In this document: positions 42,845 to 51,994 of the stretch, one piece after another
Position numbering within the stretch: position 1 is the stretch's first letter
Layout of the letters: each line of letters starts with the position of its first letter
Notes under the pieces: model-generated
Database searches by the model: none
What the model was told of the DNA's origin: nothing
What the model saw: only the letters and a program-made list of their open reading frames with translations
Source of the DNA: Myxococcales bacterium
GTDB lineage: Bacteria; Myxococcota_A; Polyangia; Haliangiales; Haliangiaceae
Assembly (NCBI GenBank): GCA_016706545.1
Contig: JADJJK010000005.1
Location: 202,098 to 266,097, forward strand
DNA: 64,000 nucleotides
Direction of reading: 5' to 3'
Position numbers and translations under genes: made by a program

Positions 42845-44907
42845 TCCCGGCCGAGCTTCTTGCGCAGGCGCCGGAGGTTCGAGCGCAGCTTGCGGTTGTC
42901 CGGATCCAGGACAAAGGCCCTCTCCCACTCGACCAGGGCCGCTTCGAACGACCGCGCCTTGAGCAGCTCCATCCCTCGGTCGATGTGCCGCTCGGAGTCG
43001 TTGGTGGGCGCGCGGCCAAGCGTCGGCCACGGCGAGCGGCCGGCGGACCGGCTGGCCCCCGAGTCCCCGGCGCCCCCGGAGCTCTGGGAGACCTGGGACA
43101 CCTCGGAGATGTCGGAGAGCCCAGATACGACAGAGTCGTCTCTCTCCTGAAAGTCCGAGCCGCTGGCCGCCTCGGTCGGCGAGGCGATGCGAGGCACCTC
43201 CTGGGTGCGACGGCTATTGCCAAACAACGACGCCACATCTCGTGGCCCCGGGGACGCGGAGGGCTCAGAGGCCCGCGGCGTATGTGCGGCGAACACGTCG
43301 CCGCCTTGCACCGCCGGCCGCGGCGCGGTCGCCGACTCGAAGACGCTGGCGGTGGCCTGATCGGTGCGGGGGCCGCCACGCGCGAACAAGGGCCACGAAT
43401 GGTCCAGCAGCCGCGGCGTCTCCGCTCTGTCCTCGGTGCCCTCCGGCGTCTGCGCAGGCGGCGCGGCCACGTCCTGGGCGTGGTTCATCCCGGGGCGGTC
43501 GAGGCTGGGCGAGGCCATAGGCCAGCTCCCTGGCGTGGCCGAGCCTTCTCTCCCGGAGAGCAGGTCGGTTGCTGGCGGTGGCGCTGGCGCTGCGATCCGG
43601 GCCGCGGTGGACGCTGGCACCCGAGGAATGGGCGGCAGCGGAGGGGGCAGCGCCGCCGCGATCATCGCGGGAGTGTTCTGCGGTCTCGTTCGCTTGCCCA
43701 GCTCCGGCGCCGGCGCCGGCCGCGCCAGGGGGGCGGTGGGCGTAGGGGTGGGCCAGTCGCGCGGCGCGGTCGGTCGAGACAACGCGCTATCCTCTCCAGC
43801 GCCGTCGTCGGCGTCGGTGGGATTGTCTGCGAAGTCTTCGAGTTCGATCTGCACGGAATCCTCGGAGTCTCTGCTGCGGCGCTTGGGGACGCGGAGCGGC
43901 CGCGTCAGCCGTCCTTCGACTGCAAGATCTCGCTCGGGCAGCGTACGCCGCGCAAGCTCTTGTTGCACGACTTTCGGCACATCCTGCGCATCCGGGAACG
44001 AGGTCGCAAGAAACAGGCCGATGGAGGACTGATCGAAGGGCAGGTTGGCGTCCTTGAGCAAGGACAGCAGGGCCTCCGCGAGATCCGCGGCGTCGGTCCA
44101 GCGCTGCTTGGGGTCAAACGCCAGCACGTGGCGCAAGATGTCGAGCAGCTCATCGGGCAGGTGCGGCGCGATCTGCCGAGGATCGATGATCTCGCCGCGC
44201 GCCACCTTGTGCAGGAGCGAGGCCTCATCGGGCGCCTCGTAGGGGCGCACGCCGGTGAGGTACTCGTAGAGCACCTCGCCGACGGAGTACAGATCCGTGC
44301 CGCGATTGGCTGGCACGCCGCGGACCTGCTCGGGCGCCATGTACGAGAACTTGCCGACCAGATCTTCTTTGCGGCTCGCGGGGTGCGTGTTGCCGGTCGA
44401 CACCCGGAGCGCGCCAAAGTCGATGAGCTTCACGTCCCCGGTGAACGAGACCATGATGTTCTCGGGGCTGACATCGCGGTGCGCCAGCCCCATGGGCCGG
44501 CCGCTGGGATCGCACAGCTCGTGCGCGTAGTGGAGCCCCTGGCAGGTCTTGCCGATGACCGCCAGCAGAAACCAGATCGGCATCTGCCGCCCCAGCTTGC
44601 GGAGCTGATGCCCGAGCTGTCGCAGCGAGCGCCCAGCGACGTACTCCATGGCGATGAAGTAGCGCCCGCTGACCACCCCCAGCTCGTAGATCTGGATGAT
44701 GTTGGGGTGGCTCAGCTGCGCCGCCACCGAGGCCTCTGCGATGAACATCTCGACGAGCTTGGGGTTCTCCGCCACGTGCGGCAGCATGATCTTGATGACC
44801 ACGCGCTTCTCGAAGCCGCTGGCCCCGCGCAGGGACGCAAGCCACACTTCGCCCATGCCACCGTTGGCGAGGCGCGAGAGCAGCTCGTATCTGCCAAAGC
44901 TCGTCAT
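42841..44907 (-). CDS. Soluble Hanks-type Ser/Thr kinase with TPR-like C-terminus
   Basis: About 688 aa. The kinase domain (about residues 7-280) has LANGGMGEVWLA, VVIKIM, HRDVSPENIM, DFGALR and SYMAPEQ, so it looks active; the HRDVSPEN form marks a subgroup common in myxobacteria. A long Pro/Ala/Ser-rich region without transmembrane helix follows, ending with a helical TPR-like motif (ERHIDRGMELLKARSFEAALVEWERAF, core GMELLKARSFEAALVEWERA). It is cytoplasmic. ATG 44907 is preferred over the upstream TTG 44919; it lies 8 bp after the hemerythrin stop, and its own stop overlaps the radical SAM start (ATGA). It probably relays the oxygen or redox state sensed by the upstream protein (inference from the operon). 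Confidence 0.92.
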   Translation of the reverse strand: MTSFGRYELLSRLANGGMGEVWLASLRGASGFEKRVVIKIMLPHVAENPKLVEMFIAEASVAAQLSHPNIIQIYELGVVSGRYFIAMEYVAGRSLRQLGHQLRKLGRQMPIWFLLAVIGKTCQGLHYAHELCDPSGRPMGLAHRDVSPENIMVSFTGDVKLIDFGALRVSTGNTHPASRKEDLVGKFSYMAPEQVRGVPANRGTDLYSVGEVLYEYLTGVRPYEAPDEASLLHKVARGEIIDPRQIAPHLPDELLDILRHVLAFDPKQRWTDAADLAEALLSLLKDANLPFDQSSIGLFLATSFPDAQDVPKVVQQELARRTLPERDLAVEGRLTRPLRVPKRRSRDSEDSVQIELEDFADNPTDADDGAGEDSALSRPTAPRDWPTPTPTAPLARPAPAPELGKRTRPQNTPAMIAAALPPPLPPIPRVPASTAARIAAPAPPPATDLLSGREGSATPGSWPMASPSLDRPGMNHAQDVAAPPAQTPEGTEDRAETPRLLDHSWPLFARGGPRTDQATASVFESATAPRPAVQGGDVFAAHTPRASEPSASPGPRDVASLFGNSRRTQEVPRIASPTEAASGSDFQERDDSVVSGLSDISEVSQVSQSSGGAGDSGASRSAGRSPWPTLGRAPTNDSERHIDRGMELLKARSFEAALVEWERAFVLDPDNRKLRSNLRRLRKKLGRE

Positions 44908-44915
44908 GCCATCAA

Positions 44916-45884
44916 TCAATGGATGCCTTTGCCATTGAGAAACGAGCTGTAGCGCCGGTCGGTCCCGCGGATGTGGTTGTTGAGCCAGCTCCGCAGGAAC
45001 TTGAACAGGTCCACGGTGACGGACGCCTTGCCGACCTGGACCTCATTGTTTAGCTGCCCCACCTGCGCGACCAGCTTGTCGTGGGCTCGCTTGTGCTCGG
45101 GATACTCCGGATACCCGTTGTCGCTCAGCATCTTCTCCTCGAAGCCGAAGTGAAACACGGTGTAGTCGGTCAGCTCCTTCATGATGCGGCGCATCGCCTC
45201 GCCGCCTTTGGGGCCGGCGGCGCGCAACGCGTTGATGATGTCGATGAGCTTGCGGTGCTGGACATCGACCTCGGTGACGTTGGTGGAGAGCGAGTCGCTC
45301 CACTCGATGACCGGCAGCGAGCTGCGCGCCTCTTCGATGGTCTTGCGGATCTGCACCACCCGGATGCGAGACAGCAGGCGGTCGTTGATGCCGATCTGCG
45401 CCGCGCCGTCGAGCAGGGCGGTCATGTAGCACTCCTGCATCACCGCCAGCGCCACGTCGAAGGTGCGGTGGAAGGCATAGGCGACCTCCATGGGCACCGC
45501 TTGCTTGATGCAGAGGTCGAGAAACGCGGCCTTGACCTTGCTGCCCAGGGACTCGACGAAGCCATTGTTGACGTCGGCGGCGGCGTGGTAGAGGCCGATC
45601 ATCCCGGTGTCGCCCCAGAACGACGCTCCAGGTGCGCCGGAGACCATCCGCTCGTACCATGAGGCGAACGCGTACTCTCGCTCCTTGCGGTCATGCTGGG
45701 CGAGGGCAGGCACCATGTCCGCGATCGAGTACATGCCATCGCCGTACATCCGGGCGATGGGTTGGGCCCATGGGATCGTGACGTGCTTGGCCGCGGCGAG
45801 GATCTGAAAGTCAGCGCTGGTGTGACCGTTGAGGCGTGAGACGTTCTCGACGACATTGGTCGCGTACTCGAGGATGCTCTTCAT
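44916..45884 (-). CDS. Globin-like/hemerythrin fusion, probable oxygen sensor
   Basis: A 322-aa protein of two parts. Residues 1-170 or so resemble the protoglobin/globin-coupled-sensor family: all-helical, with a Trp-rich FWGDTG followed by MIGLYHAAADV, in which the His would be the haem ligand, and HRTFDVALAVMQECY. Residues 190-322 are a hemerythrin domain with di-iron ligands visible in VQHRKL, VFHFGFEEKM, HKRAHDKL and HIRGTDRRY. Both parts can bind O2 or NO, through haem and di-iron respectively. It is the first gene of the tight kinase/radical SAM set. ATG 45884 begins the first helix. Assignment of the N-terminal half is less certain than the hemerythrin half. Confidence 0.85.
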   Translation of the reverse strand: MKSILEYATNVVENVSRLNGHTSADFQILAAAKHVTIPWAQPIARMYGDGMYSIADMVPALAQHDRKEREYAFASWYERMVSGAPGASFWGDTGMIGLYHAAADVNNGFVESLGSKVKAAFLDLCIKQAVPMEVAYAFHRTFDVALAVMQECYMTALLDGAAQIGINDRLLSRIRVVQIRKTIEEARSSLPVIEWSDSLSTNVTEVDVQHRKLIDIINALRAAGPKGGEAMRRIMKELTDYTVFHFGFEEKMLSDNGYPEYPEHKRAHDKLVAQVGQLNNEVQVGKASVTVDLFKFLRSWLNNHIRGTDRRYSSFLNGKGIH

Positions 45885-46056
45885 GACGTCCCTCCAGGAC
45901 CCGGTTCGGTAGTTCGTTGCGTGATGCGCACGTCGCTGTGGGCAGATGTCAGCAAGATGGCGAAGCTACGTGGCGTTCGTAGGTCGCCCAGGAGCGCCAT
46001 CGGCTGAGTGGCGGCCCTGCGTAGGGCTGGCTCGTGGGTCCAGCGAGCGGTGATGG

Positions 46057-46425
46057 TCACAAGTACTTCCTCAGCTCGGCGGCGGCCCGCCGGAGTTCGA
46101 GGAACACCATGCCGAGCTTGGCCTCGCCCGAGACCAGGAGCACGACCGCGGCTTCGTCCGCGATCGCGTGGAGTACGATGGTACCGCGCTGTGTGCGGAC
46201 GTAGGTTTGCTCCATCTCAGACCCCATGAGGTCGACGGAGATCCGTTCGCCTACGCCAAGCATGGATGCCGCCATTCCGCCGATGAGCTCCTCATCAACT
46301 TCGTTCGGCAGGACCGACGACACGATGAAGCCATCTCGGTTCACGATCGTCGCGCCGATGACGGCCGGGGCGGCGCGGCGAATTCCCCTGAGGACTTCGT
46401 TGCATTTCTCCGTACGGGTGGCCAT
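46057..46425 (-). CDS. Roadblock/LC7 domain protein (MglB-like)
   Basis: A 122-aa single-domain protein. The Roadblock/LC7 pattern is AVIGATIVNRDGFIVSSVLP, then GGMAASMLGVGERIS and GTIVLHAIADEAAVVLLVS. Such proteins dimerise and often act as GTPase-activating partners of small Ras-like GTPases (MglA in gliding bacteria) or as sensory platforms. No MglA-type GTPase gene is adjacent. It lies 172 bp upstream of the globin/hemerythrin gene on the same strand and may head the operon or have its own promoter. Confidence 0.9.
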   Translation of the reverse strand: MATRTEKCNEVLRGIRRAAPAVIGATIVNRDGFIVSSVLPNEVDEELIGGMAASMLGVGERISVDLMGSEMEQTYVRTQRGTIVLHAIADEAAVVLLVSGEAKLGMVFLELRRAAAELRKYL

Positions 46426-46991
46426 CGCGTACCGCCTCTCTGAGCGCGCTTCGCCGCTGCAAATGGCTAGATCAAGTTCGATGCGGGTCTACACACCACA
46501 CCCAGCTCAACTGGAAAGTCCGAACACTTCGTAGGATGCGTAACGACGATTTCGATGAAATACCAATGTCGCACAAATGTGATGCACGGCATGCAACAAA
46601 TTCCGTTGAGGGCGTCGATCTTCCTCTGCAGTCGGATTAACAACGACGCCTTCACGAAAGCGCACGTTCAATACGCACGGATTGTGCGATTCGGGCTGCG
46701 CGCCAAGAAAAACCCTGATGGCGCTACCTCGCGCAGCACCCCTGCGGGAATGACGCGGGTGGCCAAGGCACCTGACGACATGCTCGGCGGGCGACAGGCG
46801 GCTGCGCGTTCGCTGGCGCCGGCCGCCGGCGCCAGCGCCGCGGTCGCGGCAGCCGCGGCCGATCGCAGCAGCGCCGGCAGTCGCGGCAGCGCCGGCAGTG
46901 CCGGCAATCGCGCAGCGCCGGCAGTCGCGCAGCGCCGGCAGCGCCGGCAATCGCGCAGCGCCGGCAATCGCAGCAGCGCCGCCGCGCGCGG
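46426..46991. other. Intergenic stretch; no gene; GCCGGCA-type repeats at one end
   Basis: It contains the upstream region of the Roadblock gene (46430-46720, clearly richer in A/T than its surroundings) and then about 120 bp (46862-46985) of irregular GCCGGCAATCGCGCAGC units directly after the Cys-rich lipoprotein stop. Frames through it translate to Arg/Ala/Cys repeats and are not credible. No RNA gene is recognised. Confidence 0.6.
46862..46985. repeat. Irregular GC-rich microsatellite downstream of the lipoprotein gene
   Basis: Units such as GCGCCGGCAGTCGC and GCGCCGGCAATCGC recur with variations and GCAGC spacers. The repeated GCCGGC is self-complementary, so the transcript could fold into a multi-branched structure at the gene's 3' end, perhaps acting as terminator. 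No fixed period. Confidence 0.7.
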
Positions 46992-47831
46992 CTATTCAAT
47001 CACGGCGATGCAGCAGCCGTTGGAGCAGTACGTATCCGCGGGGCAGGAGCCGCCAGCGCCACAGGTCGGGATGCCGTTGGGGCAGCTCTGGCCGTTGCAG
47101 CCAGCCGGCAGCGTGCTCGGGTCCTGCCCAGGGCAGAGGACGCAGGTGTCGCCGCCGCACGCGCCGCCATTGCAGGTCGTGCTCTTCGTGCAGCGCTTGC
47201 ATGCATCCGGATCGGCGATGTTGGAGTCGTTGCAGTTGGGCGAGGTCGCCGGGTTGAGCACGATGTCGTAGCACTGCAGCGGGCTGGAACCCGGCACGCA
47301 CTCTGTACAGCAACCGAAGCAGTCGCAGCCGGGTGGAGTCAGCCGCCCGCAGGTGTCGATGCACTTCTGCGACAGCGGCTTGGTGCCAAGCGGAGGCGGG
47401 CAGTCGTTGGGGTCATACTGGTTCTGGCCGATCGGACACTCGGCCTTGTTGCGAGCGCCAAGCAGACAGCACACGTGGATCTCACAGCCATCGTTGCCAG
47501 CGCCGCTGTTGCCATCAAAGAAGCAGTCCTGCTTGACCGAGTCGATGTTGTCACCAGGGATGCCGGTCGAGAAGCTGTTCTCGTCGTTGTCGAGCGCGCC
47601 GGTACACTCGGTGTCCGCGCCGTCGATCTTGCCGTCGCCGTCGTCATCGACGCAGTTTGCGCACTGCGCGCCGCCCGGGGTGCAGGTGCCGCCAAAGGGC
47701 GGCGCGTCGGTGCATAGCCCCGAGCACGCATCACTGGTGGTGCCGGCGTCTGGGCCGTTGCCTCCCGAGTTGCCGCATCCGGCAAGCGCAGCGAGAGTGA
47801 GAAGGGACAGGATCCAGAGGCTCGGCTTCAT
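46992..47831 (-). CDS. Cys-rich lipoprotein with Asp-rich calcium-type motif
   Basis: About 279 aa: a lipoprotein signal (LWILSLLTLAALAGCGNSGG) then a mature part with about 38 Cys in pairs and triplets (CDCFGCCTEC, SNGCCIAVIE). A DDDGDGKIDGADTEC segment looks like the Asp-rich calcium loop of thrombospondin type-3 or EF-hand repeats. Proteins of this build are common on the surface of myxobacteria; function unknown. ATG 47831 is set by the signal peptide. Confidence 0.8.
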   Translation of the reverse strand: MKPSLWILSLLTLAALAGCGNSGGNGPDAGTTSDACSGLCTDAPPFGGTCTPGGAQCANCVDDDGDGKIDGADTECTGALDNDENSFSTGIPGDNIDSVKQDCFFDGNSGAGNDGCEIHVCCLLGARNKAECPIGQNQYDPNDCPPPLGTKPLSQKCIDTCGRLTPPGCDCFGCCTECVPGSSPLQCYDIVLNPATSPNCNDSNIADPDACKRCTKSTTCNGGACGGDTCVLCPGQDPSTLPAGCNGQSCPNGIPTCGAGGSCPADTYCSNGCCIAVIE

Positions 47832-47995
47832 GCGGTGGGACTCCGTTGCGGGCCTCTCATAAGTGGTGGGCGCAGACCCTCCGGTCGCAGGTTTCGGTCG
47901 AGAAAGTGCGCCGCGCGGCGTTGCGTGGACTTGGCAGCGAAATCGAGGGCTTGCACAGCGCCGCAGGTGCGCCGTCGGTGGGCAGCCGCTTCTTT

Positions 47996-48880
47996 TCAGC
48001 CTCCGACCAAGCGGCGCAAGATGGTGTCCACCTGCGCCGCGTAGCCGCCGCCGAAGAGCACGGTGTGGACCAGGAGCGGATAGAGCTGGCCGGCCGGCAC
48101 CCGCGCGCGCCAGCCTGTCGCCAGCGGGTAGAGCTGCTGGTAGCCCTCGAGGGTGGCCTCGGAGAGCCCGCCAAACAGCGCGAGCATGGCCAGATCCAGC
48201 TCGCGGTGCCCGCCGTACACGGCGGGGTCGATGAGCGCCGGGCCGGCGGCGGTGAACAGCACGTTGCCGCTCCACAGATCGCCGTGCAGGCGCGCGGCAG
48301 GCTCCTCGGGCCAAAGGCGCGCCGCGGCGCCAGCCCGCAGGTGCTCCACCGCGCGCCGCCAGCTCGCGTCACCGCGGCCCATCGTCAGCGCGCGCTCCAC
48401 CATCGGCGCGATGCGCGCCTCCACCCAGAACGCCGCCCAGGAGTCCGGCAGCTCGCCAGGGGCCGGCGCGGTGTTGCGCTGCGGCAAGGTGGCGATGAAG
48501 TTGTCATGGTCGAGCCCAAAGGTCGGCGCGCCGCGTCGGTGCAGCGCGGCCAGTCCGGCGCCCAGGGCGCGCTGCGCGCGGCGGTCAACGGACCCCGCTG
48601 GCACCGGCGTCAGCAGCTCCAGCGCGAGGAACGAAGCACCCCACGCCAGCACCTGGGGGATGTGCAGCTCGGTACCGCGCAGCCACTCGAGCCCGCGCGC
48701 CTCGGCCTGGAACATGCCAGCGGGCGCGGACTCGTTGTGCTTGACGAAGATCTGGCGCGCGCGACCGCCTGCGTCCACCAGCTCACCTCGCAGCGCGGAG
48801 TTGACATCGCCGCCCGTCACCGGCGTGCTCGCGCGCAAGGGCCCCAGCGCCGCGGTCAGCTCGTCGTGCCAGAAGGCCAT
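47996..48880 (-). CDS. Fructosamine/ketosamine-3-kinase family protein
   Basis: A 294-aa kinase-like enzyme predicted to phosphorylate the sugar of glycated amines so that the adduct falls off, repairing glycated proteins. Family marks are TGGDVNSALRGEL (N-lobe), IFVKHN with the Lys for ATP, FIATLPQRN, the catalytic HGDLWSGNVLF and IDPAVYGGHRELDLAM for metal binding. Full length, intact motifs. ATG 48880. It stands alone between two lipoprotein genes. Confidence 0.92.
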   Translation of the reverse strand: MAFWHDELTAALGPLRASTPVTGGDVNSALRGELVDAGGRARQIFVKHNESAPAGMFQAEARGLEWLRGTELHIPQVLAWGASFLALELLTPVPAGSVDRRAQRALGAGLAALHRRGAPTFGLDHDNFIATLPQRNTAPAPGELPDSWAAFWVEARIAPMVERALTMGRGDASWRRAVEHLRAGAAARLWPEEPAARLHGDLWSGNVLFTAAGPALIDPAVYGGHRELDLAMLALFGGLSEATLEGYQQLYPLATGWRARVPAGQLYPLLVHTVLFGGGYAAQVDTILRRLVGG

Positions 48881-48928
48881 GCCAGCATGCTAGCACCTCG
48901 TCGCAGAGGGCCAGGGGCGAGCCGCAGC

Positions 48929-50374
48929 TCACCAGCCGCGCGCGTGGGCCTCCAGGCCGAGTTGCACGAAGCCGGCCTTGTCCACCACTGGCTGCGCATG
49001 AGTGCGGTAGCCCAGCGTGCGGATGTATTCCTGGAACAGGAACGTGCTGGACGCGAGGCCGGTGTCGTCGAGCGTGGTGGCCGCGGTGGTGGCGAGGAGC
49101 CCGGTAGTCGCTGGCGCTCCGCCCGAGGCCAGCCGCATCACCTTGTAGCTGGTGGCGCCTGGCACAGCGCTCCACGTGATCCGGTTGTAGGAGGCGGCCG
49201 AAAGCGCCGCGGCCCCGCTGGCGGTGGCCGCGGTGGAGCCGGGCAGCGAGTTGCCGTTTGGCCCCACCGCCACCACGTAGTAGCTCCATGTGCGCGCGCC
49301 GGTGGCGCCTCGCGCGGTGACGGTGGTGGTGGCGGGCGCCGCAGGTGGCGCGCCAGCCGGGGCCTGGCAACCGCCGCCACCCCAGCCGCCGATCGCCACC
49401 AGCTCCGCGCTCTGCTCGGAGAGATCGTTCTGCCAGGTGAAGACCAGCGCGCCGAGCCGCGGCATCCACGCATCCCAGATCCCGAACATGGCGGAGACGA
49501 AGGCCTGCTGGTGCGCCTCGCTGCTGCCCAGCGCCGGGGCGCTGGCGTAGCCTGTCTCGATGAAGTCGATCACCTTGCCGGCCGTCTTGCTGCTGCTGTC
49601 GACCGCCGCCACCGCGGCATAGGTATCGTTGATCGGCCCCCAGAACGGATCTTTGGCGGTCAGGTCGAGGTTCATCGCGTAGTACGTGGTGAAGACGTGG
49701 TCTGCGTGCTCGTTGAGATCCAGCAGCGCCGTCTGCTTCGGCCCCGGGGTGGTCAACGTGTCCCAGGTCGCGGTGGTGCCCACCGGCGTCTGCGAGCCCC
49801 ACAGGTTCTTCACGTTGGCGCGCGCCGCGTCGAAGAAGACCTTGTACGCAGCGTAGTCTGCAGGGGCCAGGTGCGAGTCGACCTCGGTGCCGACGCTCAC
49901 TAGCTTCACCGTCACGCCGGGCAGGTGGCCGTGGATCCACAGGAGCAGGTACGAGAAGCGGGTGATCATCACCGGGTCGCTCCACGCGGTGCCGACGAGA
50001 TCGCTTGGCACCACGCGGCAGGGGCCCGCGACCGGGCGAAGGTTCAGCACCACGGAGACGTCGTGCGGCGAGGTCGAATAGAAGATGTTGTCGGCGAGCA
50101 GGCGCGTGTTCTGGTACGCAAACGGGGTGGGCTCGAGCTCGCTCCAGTCGTAGTTCAGCACGGCGGTGGTGATGCCCGCCGCGCGCGCCTTGGCCACCGC
50201 CTGGGCGCGCGTCTCGCCAGGGCCCGCTCCCATGTCCATGGCCAGCAGGCGCGCGCCGCGCGGGGTGACCGCGGCGGCGAGGCTGTCCGTTCCCGCGGGC
50301 GCAGCAGGGTCGGTCGTGCAGCCGCAGGCCAGGGTCATCAAGAGAGGGAGCCAGGAGCGAGGGAGGGACGTCAT
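48929..50374 (-). CDS. Lipoprotein with glycosidase-like TIM-barrel and Fn3-like segment
   Basis: About 481 aa: a lipoprotein signal (WLPLLMTLACGCTTDP) then a region resembling a glycoside-hydrolase barrel (KARAAGITTAVLNYDWSELE, VVLNLRPVAGP, SVGTEVDSHLAP, VFTTYYAMN, DFIETGYASAPAL). The Glu in GTEVDS and the Glu in FIETGY are at the ends of successive strands, where acid/base and nucleophile would sit. Between these and a short C-terminal tail is a fibronectin-III-like stretch (YYVVAVGPNGNSLPG, ATSYKVMRLASGG). The glycosidase role is inferred, and the substrate is unknown. ATG 50374. Confidence 0.65.
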   Translation of the reverse strand: MTSLPRSWLPLLMTLACGCTTDPAAPAGTDSLAAAVTPRGARLLAMDMGAGPGETRAQAVAKARAAGITTAVLNYDWSELEPTPFAYQNTRLLADNIFYSTSPHDVSVVLNLRPVAGPCRVVPSDLVGTAWSDPVMITRFSYLLLWIHGHLPGVTVKLVSVGTEVDSHLAPADYAAYKVFFDAARANVKNLWGSQTPVGTTATWDTLTTPGPKQTALLDLNEHADHVFTTYYAMNLDLTAKDPFWGPINDTYAAVAAVDSSSKTAGKVIDFIETGYASAPALGSSEAHQQAFVSAMFGIWDAWMPRLGALVFTWQNDLSEQSAELVAIGGWGGGGCQAPAGAPPAAPATTTVTARGATGARTWSYYVVAVGPNGNSLPGSTAATASGAAALSAASYNRITWSAVPGATSYKVMRLASGGAPATTGLLATTAATTLDDTGLASSTFLFQEYIRTLGYRTHAQPVVDKAGFVQLGLEAHARGW

Positions 50375-50673
50375 GAGGCGAGCCCATTGCAGAGGCTGTG
50401 CCACGGATCCAAGGAGCGAGGTCTGCGCACCAGCCGCGCCGCCGCGCGGCGGCGCGGGTCCGATGCGGGAATTCCCCACGGTGCATGGACCTGCGGCGTG
50501 GAGAACCGCCACAGTCGAGCCACCGCGCTGCCGCGCCACCGCGCCACCGCGCTGCCGCGGCGGAGCGCGAGAGACGGCGCGCTCCGCTCGTCGCGGAAGC
50601 GGGCCCGTCATGTAAGCGGCGTGGGTCTTTCGGCCCATTGCCGCGGCCGGGGCGGCGAACCTAAGGTGCGCCG
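50375..50673. other. Divergent intergenic stretch with CCACCGCGCTGCCGCG repeats
   Basis: Promoter space between the minus-strand lipoprotein and the plus-strand membrane protein. At 50519-50560 short units CCACCGCGC and TGCCGCG repeat irregularly. No gene, no clear promoter elements. Confidence 0.5.
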
Positions 50674-51081
50674 GTGTCCACAGCGCTCAAGCTCCTTGTC
50701 CTTGGCGGTCTCGCCAACGTGGTTCTGTCCTTCTTGCTCGGGTGGATCTTGTCCGCTCATCGGATGAAGGGCCCGATGGAGCCGCATCGCTGGCTGCTCA
50801 TCGCCCACGAGGTGTCGCTCCAGGAGGGGATGTTGCTGCTGGCGCTGAGCATCGCCGCGGCGTACGCGCGCCTGCCATCGGCGCTGGCGACGGCTGCGGC
50901 GGCGCTCCTGGTGGCCGCTTCGGTGTTCCAGGACTTCTCGGGCATCGTCAACTGGCTGCGCCGCACCGGCGACCAGTTCGCGGAGCGCTCCACCGGGTGG
51001 AAGCTGGCGTCGATCAACGCCGTGCTCAACACCGCGGGGCTGGCCATCCTGGTCGTCGGCGTGGTGCGCGGCGTGCTGTGA
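50674..51081 (+). CDS. Small integral membrane protein
   Basis: A 135-aa protein with four hydrophobic helices (about residues 6-27, 44-65, 69-87 and 110-133) and short polar loops. A conserved-looking FQDFSGIVNWLRRTGDQFAE loop (20 residues) could face the substrate side. The family is not recognised. GTG 50674 starts the first helix. It is alone, followed by the PfpI-like gene after 135 bp. Confidence 0.65.
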   Translation: MSTALKLLVLGGLANVVLSFLLGWILSAHRMKGPMEPHRWLLIAHEVSLQEGMLLLALSIAAAYARLPSALATAAAALLVAASVFQDFSGIVNWLRRTGDQFAERSTGWKLASINAVLNTAGLAILVVGVVRGVL

Positions 51082-51216
51082 CCGTGGCCGGGGCCTGACG
51101 GGCCTGACGGGCGGGCTCGTCGCACGATCGAGCAGTACGGCGTGCCGGAGTGAGTCGCAAATGAACGCGCGGCGGCGGCTTGCTGCGGCGGGCTCCGCGG
51201 ATATGCTGCGCGGCTC

Positions 51217-51972
51217 ATGGCCACCGTGCTGGTTCCGCTCCCCGATCGCGATTTCGATGTCACCGAGGTCGCGGTGCCGTGGCAGCTCCTGACCGAGGCC
51301 GGACACCGCGTGGTGTTCGCCACCGAGGCGGGCGCGGCCGGGCCAACCCCGACCTGCGATCCGCTGCTGCTCACCGGCGTCATCTTCGGCAAGCTGGGGG
51401 CGCGACCAGAGCCGATCTCGTTCTACCGGTCGCTCGAGGCGGCGCCGGAGTTCAGGACGCCGCGCGCGTGGGCGGCCTGCGAGGAGCCCGACTTCGACGC
51501 GTTGCTCTTGCCCGGCGGTCACGCGCCCGGGATGCGCCAGTACCTGGGCAGCGAGCGAGTGCAGCAGCTCACCGCCGCGTTCTTCGCGGCCGACAAGCCG
51601 GTGGCGGCGATCTGCCATGGGGTCCTGGTGGCGGCGCGGGCGCGACGCGCGGACGGGCGCTCCGTGCTGCACGGCCTGCGGACCACGTGCTTGCCCAGGT
51701 ACATGGAGCGCAGCGCATACCTGGCGACCTTCTGGCTGCGCGGCCGGTACTACCGGACGTACCCCGCGTACGTCGAGCAAGAGGTCACCGCCGCGCTGGC
51801 CCGCGAGGAAGACTTCCAGCGGGGACCCCGCGAGCTGTCTCGCCGGGGGACGCGCGACGACGACACCGCCGCCTTCGTGGTGGAGGATGGGCGGTACCTG
51901 TCGGCGCGCTGGCCCGGGGATGCGTACCTGCTCGGCAAGCGCCTCCTGGCCCAGCTAGCCGCAGCTCGGTAG
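51217..51972 (+). CDS. DJ-1/PfpI superfamily protein
   Basis: A 251-aa member of the class I glutamine-amidotransferase-like fold. The nucleophile elbow is AAICHGVLVA with Cys in the sharp turn, followed by the expected LLLPGGHAPGMRQYL upstream and GLRTTCLP downstream; the early VTEVAVPWQLLTEAGHRVVF is the usual first beta-alpha unit. Members include Hsp31-like glyoxalases and proteases; which applies cannot be told. ATG 51217. It is convergent with the ARPP-2 gene, 22 bp away. Confidence 0.85.
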   Translation: MATVLVPLPDRDFDVTEVAVPWQLLTEAGHRVVFATEAGAAGPTPTCDPLLLTGVIFGKLGARPEPISFYRSLEAAPEFRTPRAWAACEEPDFDALLLPGGHAPGMRQYLGSERVQQLTAAFFAADKPVAAICHGVLVAARARRADGRSVLHGLRTTCLPRYMERSAYLATFWLRGRYYRTYPAYVEQEVTAALAREEDFQRGPRELSRRGTRDDDTAAFVVEDGRYLSARWPGDAYLLGKRLLAQLAAAR

Positions 51973-51994
51973 CGCCAAGGCTGCGGTCGGGCGG

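Noticed and set aside
46467..46655. Small minus-strand frame with two Cys and hydrophobic residues
   Set aside because: Lies in the A/T-richer promoter region of the Roadblock gene, with no ribosome binding site and no family likeness.
46555..47271. Plus-strand frame of 238 codons through the repeats into the lipoprotein gene
   Set aside because: The second half is antisense to the Cys-rich lipoprotein and the middle is microsatellite; no motif.
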